Shown here one piece after another: positions 54,034 through 61,299 of a DNA stretch of 64,000 nucleotides (its first letter is position 1; each line of letters begins with the position of its first letter). Source of the stretch: Desulfomicrobium apsheronum (GTDB lineage Bacteria; Desulfobacterota; Desulfovibrionia; Desulfovibrionales; Desulfomicrobiaceae); assembly GCF_900114115.1 (NCBI RefSeq), contig NZ_FORX01000008.1, positions 85,148-149,147 on the forward strand, given 5' to 3'. The position numbers and the translations under genes were made by a program. The notes below the pieces were generated by a model that saw only the letters and a program-made list of their open reading frames with translations, had not been told where the DNA came from and did not search any database.

Positions 54034-55074
54034 TCAGCAGACATTCAAACTTTCTTTACGATTACATGCATGCGCAGTGGCCAGATAGTAAGCACCGAAC
54101 ACAACGATAAATAACCAGAAGCTGATCCACTCCGGAATATCCAGACGCTGACTTGCAAAGGCGTATGCGATGCATGCGACCTGCATCGCCAAAATGATCA
54201 GCACGGTCCTGTTCACATTCGTACCAAAGGCCAAAAAAAGATGATGCAGGTGACCACGATCAGGACTGAACGGGGAGCAGCCGCAGCGCAAGCGCCTGAT
54301 GGATACGGCGGCCGTGTCGAGGAGTGGGATAGCGAAAAGCCACAAGGCCATGACGGGGGTGATGGCTGCGCCCTCGCCTTGGGAGAGGCTGATCATATAC
54401 CAAGACAACGCAAAGCCCAAAATCATCGTCCCGGCATCACCCATGAAAACGGCCGCCCGCGAGCGGCCAAAAAAGCGCGAATTGAAAATCAGGAATCCAA
54501 ACAAGGCCGCCGAGAAGCAGAAGAGTTGTAAGGCAACGTTCGCGTCGACCGGAAAAGCAAGTAAAGCGAGCGCGCCAAAAATCATAAATCCAAGGCTACC
54601 GGACAATCCGTCCACCCCGTCAACCATGTTGAAGGCGTTCATGACCCCTACCATGCTAAATACGGTCACTGGCGTCCCGAGCCAACCCAGTGTCAACGAA
54701 ATCCCAGGCCAAAGCTCTCCGAGACTCACCAATCGAACGCCGAACCACTCCGCCGCCGCCAGACAGCACAGTACTTCCAGAGCCATGCGCCCTTTGAAGG
54801 ACACGTCCCAGCGATCGTCGGCAACCCCAATGGCCAGAATAGGGAAACACAGCCCAAGCAGGCCCAGTCCACCATTGACCTGCCAGGCCGGAGCCGCCAT
54901 GGCGCAGAGGATAAGGGAAGAGTAGATGGCAATGCCACCAATCAGCGGCACGGCACCGGCATGCTGTTTGCGATTCGACGGCTGATCTAGAAGCCCGACC
55001 ACGGTAGCAAGGGGATTGAGCATTAGGATCAGGACAACGGTGATACCCAATGAAGCAGGCAATGCATAGTACAT
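54034..55074 (-). CDS. Undecaprenyl-phosphate sugar-1-phosphate transferase, WecA/TagO-like
   Basis: The 346-residue protein starts at ATG 55074 (MYYALPASLG), because that begins the first helix; the frame extends 12 codons more. It has about ten membrane helices and the family motifs VGVADDRWDVSF-type (AIGVADDRWDVSFKG), FNMVDGVDGLSG, MGDAGTMILGF and RGHLHHLF. Such enzymes attach GlcNAc-1-phosphate to undecaprenyl phosphate and start polymer synthesis. WecB and the VanZ-like gene follow on the same strand after about 190 bases. Confidence 0.92.
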   Translation of the reverse strand: MYYALPASLGITVVLILMLNPLATVVGLLDQPSNRKQHAGAVPLIGGIAIYSSLILCAMAAPAWQVNGGLGLLGLCFPILAIGVADDRWDVSFKGRMALEVLCCLAAAEWFGVRLVSLGELWPGISLTLGWLGTPVTVFSMVGVMNAFNMVDGVDGLSGSLGFMIFGALALLAFPVDANVALQLFCFSAALFGFLIFNSRFFGRSRAAVFMGDAGTMILGFALSWYMISLSQGEGAAITPVMALWLFAIPLLDTAAVSIRRLRCGCSPFSPDRGHLHHLFLAFGTNVNRTVLIILAMQVACIAYAFASQRLDIPEWISFWLFIVVFGAYYLATAHACNRKESLNVC

Positions 55075-55303
55075 GGCGCACCTTCTGAAATTCGTGTTCC
55101 ATCGAACCATCGCTTAGGGTGGGACAACCGCCACCGAGCGTCTGCTCGAACTTCAGAAGCTTATACTTCATTCACATTGTATTCACACAAGCATACTAAT
55201 ACAGTCAAAATACGTAGATATCAAAAATTCTTCAGCTTATCACGTATATTATTCGCATGCCTATGCAATATATATCTCAATTTAATACTCAATTGACAAA
55301 AAT

Positions 55304-57406
55304 TTAAAAACCTAACTCCCGTTCCCAAAGTACACGCAGCTTCGTCCAGCCATGCCAAACCAGGGATTCCGTCCAGACTCGAGCAGTGACAACACCACGG
55401 ATGCAGGTTTGTGCATCGACACGCCCTTCGGGGGTGCAATATACCCGATGTCGCGGCACCTGCATGAACAAAGTATCTTGGCGACCGGTCTCTATCTGTC
55501 CCCCATGAGCGCTCGACAGGAGCGGCCACTCAAGAGTTCTGTCGGCGTAACTGTCCAGACGGCGAATCACGCAGAGCGTGGCGGGCAGTGCCGGATTGTC
55601 AGGCAGAAAACGTGCGGGGAGGTTAACGGCCAACCGTGAAAAATTATCGCTCTCGACCAAGGCGTTTATCTCCCACTTGTCTGCAGCGGTAAGGAGCAGC
55701 AGTTCCTGCCCCTGACTCACGGTGGAACCAGGCTTGACTGTCGTATCCATACCCGTGACCACGGCGTCGCCAGGAGAGACCATGGCCAACCGGGAAATGT
55801 CATCCTGGCGCTGTCGCAAATCTGCGTAGGCAGCGCGCAACTCCTCACGCAGGATGGACAGTTCTGCCCCATGTCGCCCACTCAGGCTGGCCACTCTCAC
55901 CCTCTGTTCGGCCAGAGCCAATCTAAGGCGACTGACGGTATGCTCGTGCTCCAATTCAGGACTGCGCAAGCGAACCAGAAACTGGCCGGACCGGACAGCA
56001 TCGCCAATCCGAACGGCCACTTCCTCCACGCGCCCCCCCTGCGGTGCATACACATGCACTTCATTTTGGCGCTGAAGCACCGCGGGCATGGAAACCGTCC
56101 GCGGCCAAGGCATGACCAGGAGTGCAGCAAGTAGTGCAGCCAAAAAAATCAGGACTACGGGTCGCACTGCGGCGTGTTTGCGTATTGCCTGCCATGCGCG
56201 GATTTCCCGCCAGACGGGGAGGACGATGAACCAACCGATTTCCACGACCATGAGAATGGCTCCAAGCACTTTGAAAAAAAAGGTGTAAACCAGCAGAGCG
56301 ATGCCCAGAAACAGAAAAAAACGGTAGAGCCAGGTGCAAACGGCATAGAGAATCATGAGACGCTGGGTGTGCGACGGAGCACTGTCAGGGCTTGGCTGAT
56401 CCAGCTTGAAGATCAGGCTGCGCAATTTCCAGGTAGCCAATGCGAAGGACCTGGTCTGAAGATTTGGGACGCCCCACAAATCCATGAGCAGATAGTAGCC
56501 GTCAAAACGCATGAATGGACTGAAGTTGATGGCCAGACTAACCAGCCAGGTCACTCCGGAAAAAAGAAACAATGCGTCGCGCAGATGGCCGGGTTCAACC
56601 AGAGTCCAGAATAGTAGTGCCCATGCAGCCAGAATGAATTCCGCGCCAAGTCCGGCCAGACTGATCAGAAAACGTGCGCGATGACGGGACAACTTCCATG
56701 CTTCAGTTGCATCTGTATAAAGCATGGGGCAGCCCACGATAAAGGCCAACCCCATGGCCGAAACCCGGCAACCCTGATGAGCAGCGGTTAAAGCGTGCCC
56801 GAATTCATGCAGGGTTTTAGCCAGAGCCAGTGCCAGCAGCATGGCGATAATGCCCGAAGGAGTGAGCATGTCCGGCAGATATGATGTAAACTCCCCCCAT
56901 CGCTCGGAAACAAGTGCTGCTCCACAAAGGCCCGCCAGCACGGTGAGCAGCACAAAAAGGGGGCTGAACAGCCATCTCGTGTAGGGAAGCATGGCTTGCA
57001 AAAAATGCTGCGGGTGCAGAAGTGGAATACGGACGGACAGGTAGGTGTGCAGGATTTGCTTTAACAGGCTCTGTTCCCGCCGCTGGGCCAGAGTCAGCAG
57101 ATACTGCGTATCCCTGGGGCTGGATGCCTGCAAAAGCTGACTTTGGGCCAGGAAGGCGGCCAATTCTTCAACCTGTTTGGACTTGATGGGCCAGGGCGAG
57201 TCCTTCGATGCTGCCAGAGCCACAAGCTCGGGAACCCCGGCGTTCCAATGCTTGAGAATGCGAATTTCATCCTGCCCTACGGAAAAAAAACGATTGGCTG
57301 TAATGTCGTGCAAGGTCCAGCATGGCGCGCCGTTCTCACGCTGCGGCGCTGAATGAATGTCGATGTCTTCTCGTAGCGGGCGCAACAAGGTCGCGGCCTG
57401 GGTCAT
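55304..57406 (-). CDS. Fused M50 site-2-protease-like / HlyD-type protein
   Basis: The 700-residue protein has a PqqD-like N-terminus (about 30-100), about eight membrane helices (150-440) with the zinc motif HEFGH (200-204) and a second S2P motif NFSPFMRFDGYYL, then a HlyD barrel-sandwich part (about 450-640; VHVYAPQGGRVEEVAVRIGD, GTVSQGQELLLL-like). It thus joins an intramembrane protease fold to an export adaptor. It is the last gene of the adhesin operon and has no ABC transporter nearby. It may process or gate the exported adhesin; similar M50-HlyD proteins accompany peptide-export genes. Confidence 0.82.
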   Translation of the reverse strand: MTQAATLLRPLREDIDIHSAPQRENGAPCWTLHDITANRFFSVGQDEIRILKHWNAGVPELVALAASKDSPWPIKSKQVEELAAFLAQSQLLQASSPRDTQYLLTLAQRREQSLLKQILHTYLSVRIPLLHPQHFLQAMLPYTRWLFSPLFVLLTVLAGLCGAALVSERWGEFTSYLPDMLTPSGIIAMLLALALAKTLHEFGHALTAAHQGCRVSAMGLAFIVGCPMLYTDATEAWKLSRHRARFLISLAGLGAEFILAAWALLFWTLVEPGHLRDALFLFSGVTWLVSLAINFSPFMRFDGYYLLMDLWGVPNLQTRSFALATWKLRSLIFKLDQPSPDSAPSHTQRLMILYAVCTWLYRFFLFLGIALLVYTFFFKVLGAILMVVEIGWFIVLPVWREIRAWQAIRKHAAVRPVVLIFLAALLAALLVMPWPRTVSMPAVLQRQNEVHVYAPQGGRVEEVAVRIGDAVRSGQFLVRLRSPELEHEHTVSRLRLALAEQRVRVASLSGRHGAELSILREELRAAYADLRQRQDDISRLAMVSPGDAVVTGMDTTVKPGSTVSQGQELLLLTAADKWEINALVESDNFSRLAVNLPARFLPDNPALPATLCVIRRLDSYADRTLEWPLLSSAHGGQIETGRQDTLFMQVPRHRVYCTPEGRVDAQTCIRGVVTARVWTESLVWHGWTKLRVLWERELGF

Positions 57407-57512
57407 GCGTACTTCCCTTGCGGGTTAGGGCTCGCGTCCAATCCAGAGAAGAACATTGAGGCATAAAACTTACGCCCTATCAATGTCAGAAAGTGTTGTG
57501 CGCTCATGAAAA

Positions 57513-58826
57513 TCACACCCCCAGCCACATGCGTGCGATAGCCAGTGGCCGGCGCAGCAGATAAAAACCCAAGGGCATTTTTTCACCGAAAATACGACCT
57601 GTGCCGAAATATCCGATGCGCATTTCCGGTACATTCTGATCGACGGAAGCCAACACTTCGTAGGCCAGTACCCCCTTGGGACTTTCTCTGGGTTGGTAGC
57701 CGATGGAGCGAACCGTAGCCTTGATTGGCGTATTAGGAGTCATGTTCAGGTAGAGATGTACCGCGTCGCCCAAACGCAGGAGGCCGGCGTCTGCGGCCGG
57801 AACCCAAACCTTGACTTCCATCCGATCGGGTTCGGCGACAGTCAGCAACCGCTCGCCCATGCCCACGGACTTTCCGGCCCAAGACGGATAATCATCCACC
57901 AGGGCGATGCCCGACCCCTGCGCCACGACATTCATGCGTGTTTTCAGTTCCGTCAGGTATGAGAGTTCCACCCTGGCTTCTTCACGCCGCACTTCCAACT
58001 CGGGCAAACGTAACACGCTATCATTCATGGACAGTGCGCCCTGCTGCGCCTGACGTACCGCTTCCTCGGCGCTGGCGAGATTCTCCCGAGCCACAAGTAT
58101 CTGGTTGTCGACCTTAAGCTGTTCAAACACCACAAGCACATCTCCCGCGGCCACACTTTCAAACGGCTTCACAGCCATACTCTGCACGATGCCTTCAACG
58201 GGCGAGCGCACCACCGTGGGCTCCAACGGAACCACCTCGCCCAATCCCAATACAGCTGAAGTCACCGGCAACATACCCGCACCAAGTAAAAACAGAGTTG
58301 CGACCCAGGCGGGGCTGATCTTAAAATAACCACGCATGCGTTTGAAAAATCCAGGCCGACGCAGGGTGCGCAGCATTGCCCCCCCCAGTTTTCCCAGGCG
58401 GCGGGCCAGGGTCAGATCCTCATCGCTCCATTCCTGAGTCCGACCAAGCAGCAAATAACCCGCCAGAACACCATCCCGAAGGAAAATAGGACAGATCAGC
58501 ACCTGGGCAGGAAGCCACTGAGACCATTCCCGGCTCATAGCGTGGGAGACGTCGGAGGGACGAAGAGTCCGAGGTGCGCCGGGGCTGCCCCAATCGCGCT
58601 CCAAACGACGCAGATACTGAACGCATGGGGCGTTCTTGTCCGCACCCACGATACTGGCGAAGGTCAATTCCAGATCCGAGGCATGGTCGGAGGGTAAAAA
58701 TACCGCGAATTCATGCGGCAGGACCTGACGCGACTCGTTGACCAGGACAAGCAGGACTTCCCGTGCACTGCGTGCCGCCAACAGGCGGTCTTCAAGAAAA
58801 TCCCTGCGGGAAATATCCAGTTTCAT
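57513..58826 (-). CDS. GAF-HlyD hybrid adaptor protein
   Basis: The 437-residue protein has a cytoplasmic GAF-like domain (about 10-150; LVNESRQVLPHEFAVFLP, PIFLRDGVLAGYLLLG), one membrane helix (about 172-196), and a periplasmic HlyD-type adaptor (barrel-sandwich and coil; VVRSPVEGIVQSMAVKPFE, VDNQILVARENLASAEEAVRQ). The GAF domain could sense a small molecule such as a cyclic nucleotide and alter export. It is preceded by a perfect hairpin (58881-58920) and followed by the M50-HlyD gene about 105 bases on. Confidence 0.85.
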   Translation of the reverse strand: MKLDISRRDFLEDRLLAARSAREVLLVLVNESRQVLPHEFAVFLPSDHASDLELTFASIVGADKNAPCVQYLRRLERDWGSPGAPRTLRPSDVSHAMSREWSQWLPAQVLICPIFLRDGVLAGYLLLGRTQEWSDEDLTLARRLGKLGGAMLRTLRRPGFFKRMRGYFKISPAWVATLFLLGAGMLPVTSAVLGLGEVVPLEPTVVRSPVEGIVQSMAVKPFESVAAGDVLVVFEQLKVDNQILVARENLASAEEAVRQAQQGALSMNDSVLRLPELEVRREEARVELSYLTELKTRMNVVAQGSGIALVDDYPSWAGKSVGMGERLLTVAEPDRMEVKVWVPAADAGLLRLGDAVHLYLNMTPNTPIKATVRSIGYQPRESPKGVLAYEVLASVDQNVPEMRIGYFGTGRIFGEKMPLGFYLLRRPLAIARMWLGV

Positions 58827-58880
58827 AGTTTCCTTTTATTGCTGCCGGGCGCTTTGCGGCAGAGTATGCCATAACGCACT

Positions 58881-58920
58881 TGGTCCGGTCTCCTGCAAGG
58901 CTGACCTGGAGACCGGACCA
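58881..58920. other. Perfect 13-bp hairpin within the adhesin-export operon
   Basis: Arms 58881-58893 (TGGTCCGGTCTCC) and 58908-58920 are exact reverse complements with a 14-base loop. No T run follows on the minus strand. It lies between the HlyD gene (stop 58973) and the GAF-HlyD gene (start 58826). Confidence 0.8.
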
Positions 58921-58972
58921 ATAACAAAGGGTCAGAACCCCGGCGAGGCTTCTGAGTATTGGGCGACTGCCA

Positions 58973-59692
58973 CTACCGAACCAGAACAACGGTTCCAGAC
59001 ATGCCAGGCCTGACCGCGTTCGAATCTCCGCGCAATTGGCCAAAGACTTTGATAGTTCGGTTCAGGGGATCAGCCACGGGAGCGACCTGGCGCACTGTAC
59101 CGTTCACGGTGGCATTGATTTCGTAAACGTCCATGACGAAGGGTTGATCTGGTTGCACGTCCTGTGCGGCAGTGGAAGGCAACAGGAAGTGCACTTCCAG
59201 ATTATCCGTGCCCACGATTTCCAGCAGAGGTTTGCCTGCGCTGACAAATTCACCCTTGCCTACGGGCAGGGAAACCACGGCTCCGGCAAAAGGAGCGAGT
59301 ACGCCGCAACGCTCCACGTCGAGTTGGGCCAAAACCTTGGCCTGGGCGCAGATATCCAATTCGGCCCTGGCCTTTTCCACTTCCTGCACGCTGGCCGATT
59401 CCATGCGCGCCAAACTCTGGGTGTTATGCAACACAGCCTTGGCCAGGCGCTCCGCAGCGCCGGCCTGAGCAAGTTGAGCCTTGTATCCCCTGCAATCCAG
59501 GTCGATAAGCGTTGCTCCGGCCTTGAAGGTGTCACCTTCGCGTACGCGCAAAGTGCTGACGATGGCATCGAGTTGGCTGGAGAGCACGGCCCTGTCGCGT
59601 GCCACGACTTGCCCACGCACGGCTTCTTCGGCCAATACCGAATGAGCCAGCAAGACCAGCAGTACGACAGCGAGGATTATTCGCCATTTCAC
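58973..59692 (-). CDS. Periplasmic adaptor (HlyD/RND-type), short form
   Basis: The 239-residue protein has a signal peptide (cleavage near SVLA, about residue 21), a barrel-sandwich hybrid motif (VRGQVVARDRAVLSSQLD, VREGDTFKAGATLIDLD), a short coiled hairpin (about 85-125) and a second barrel half (GVLAPFAGAVVSLPVGKGEF). It is shorter than the usual 350-400 residues, so the membrane-proximal domain is reduced. It should bridge the inner membrane and the TolC-like protein. It overlaps the TolC-like gene by four bases. Confidence 0.88.
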   Translation of the reverse strand: MKWRIILAVVLLVLLAHSVLAEEAVRGQVVARDRAVLSSQLDAIVSTLRVREGDTFKAGATLIDLDCRGYKAQLAQAGAAERLAKAVLHNTQSLARMESASVQEVEKARAELDICAQAKVLAQLDVERCGVLAPFAGAVVSLPVGKGEFVSAGKPLLEIVGTDNLEVHFLLPSTAAQDVQPDQPFVMDVYEINATVNGTVRQVAPVADPLNRTIKVFGQLRGDSNAVRPGMSGTVVLVR

Positions 59693-61233
59693 AGTGGCTG
59701 CTCCTCACTTGCGGTTGGCGCGGGTACAACAAGCACTTCCGTGATGTCACCCGGCCCCCAGAGTTTGGCATTGGCACCGGCGATGACTGCGGTCAGGTCG
59801 TTCAATTCGCGAGGCAGGGCCGAATAATCAAGGTAATCCACTCCCAAGGCGGTGAACAAATTGTTCAGGGCCTGGTAGTAACTGATGAAGGCTTCCTCGC
59901 GGTTCACGTTTCCGGTGATGGCGGACACGGCTTTCTGGATGGTATCCAGTCGCATGCCCTGCCCCTGGCTGACCTGTCGGGCCGAGAGTTCCTTCAGGCG
60001 TTCTTCGACCTCAGCCAGAGTTTTGGCCCTGCTTGCGGCCTGAGCCGCGAATTCGTGTTGCTGAGCGGCAAGGTTTACCTGCGCAAGTACGGCCATACCC
60101 ATGGCCAAACCCTGAGCTTCTTCCATCTTCTGCTGCACTTGGAGCATTTTCTTCTTGGCGGGCCACTTGGCCAGGTTCATCAGGTTGTAGGCCACATGTA
60201 CCGAGGCTTGCTGCCAGGTGGAATACAAATCGAAGCTGTTGGAATCATAATTGGTGGACAGATTGAAACCGATACCGGGCACCAGATCCAGGATGGCTTT
60301 TTTGGCTTCCAAAGCTGTAATTCGCTGCTGATAGCCCCATTCAAAAATTTCCGGGCGATGTGAGAACGCATAGTTTTCCATGTACTCGCGCGTCAGCTCA
60401 AGACCACGTAAGGAACCGTACCAGGTAGGTTTTTCCAGGCTCGGCAACTGGTCAGACGGCAGGTTCATAAGGGCCGCCAGCTGTACCTTGGCCAGGGACA
60501 AGCCACGTTGCAATTCTTCAAGTTGGCGGATCATCTGAAGCAGGTTCTTCTGATATGTCAGGACCTCTTCAAGCGGGCGCAGACGCTGATCTTCGATGCT
60601 CTTGGCCGTTGACAAGGCCTCTTCGGCCTGAGCCAGGGCCTTAACGATATCGTCGCGCAGATCCTGAGCCACGAGTACCTTGAAAAAAGCGGTACGCGTT
60701 TCCCCGACCAAGTCCTGGACAACCTTGCGCTGCTGTTCCTTGGCCATGAGAAAACGGTTGGCCTGCTGGTGCAGGTTGTAATAACTGACGCCCACATCCA
60801 GAATGTTCCAGGACAGGGAAAGCTGCCCCATGTGCTGATCACGGTCTTCGCTGGTAGTATAGTCCGTCGAAGTGATGCCCGTGCGCAGGTTACGACTGAC
60901 GGACCCATCCCAGTTGGAGCGATGTTCGGCCTCTCCCCGGGCGGTGAGTTCCGGCAACATATCGTACATGCTCAGATCGTACTGACGCTGCTTCAAAGAC
61001 ACCTCGAACATTTTCACCCGGTGCTCGAGGTTGTACTTCAGCACGCGGGCAATGGCCTCGTCCAGGCTCAGGGCGACCGGAAGGGTTTCCTGGGGGGCCT
61101 GAACACGGTTTTGCAAAAACGCGGCGGCTTCCCGAGCCTCGGTGGCGGTGATGGTCTGGGGCTTGATGGCGCAGCCGGTGACCAGCAGCGCGATGCCGAA
61201 CAACAGGGCGATGGTTTTCATGATGCGGGGCAT
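59689..61233 (-). CDS. TolC-like outer-membrane lipoprotein
   Basis: The 514-residue protein has a lipoprotein signal with VTGC (Cys21) and two TolC repeats (each with a long helix pair; ALSLDEAIARVLKYNLEHRVKM, SLSWNILDVGVSYYNLHQQANRF in part), as in outer-membrane efflux proteins. AAAAGGA lies before ATG 61233. Lipidation is as in OprM-type proteins rather than E. coli TolC. It overlaps the next adaptor by four bases and follows the adhesin gene by 66 bases, so the set is one operon that should secrete the adhesin. Confidence 0.92.
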   Translation of the reverse strand: MPRIMKTIALLFGIALLVTGCAIKPQTITATEAREAAAFLQNRVQAPQETLPVALSLDEAIARVLKYNLEHRVKMFEVSLKQRQYDLSMYDMLPELTARGEAEHRSNWDGSVSRNLRTGITSTDYTTSEDRDQHMGQLSLSWNILDVGVSYYNLHQQANRFLMAKEQQRKVVQDLVGETRTAFFKVLVAQDLRDDIVKALAQAEEALSTAKSIEDQRLRPLEEVLTYQKNLLQMIRQLEELQRGLSLAKVQLAALMNLPSDQLPSLEKPTWYGSLRGLELTREYMENYAFSHRPEIFEWGYQQRITALEAKKAILDLVPGIGFNLSTNYDSNSFDLYSTWQQASVHVAYNLMNLAKWPAKKKMLQVQQKMEEAQGLAMGMAVLAQVNLAAQQHEFAAQAASRAKTLAEVEERLKELSARQVSQGQGMRLDTIQKAVSAITGNVNREEAFISYYQALNNLFTALGVDYLDYSALPRELNDLTAVIAGANAKLWGPGDITEVLVVPAPTASEEQPL

Positions 61234-61299
61234 GGAAAATCCTTTTCGTGATTAACGTTGTCTGAAGGTTCAAAAATCGTGTTTGGGATTACCTTATTC

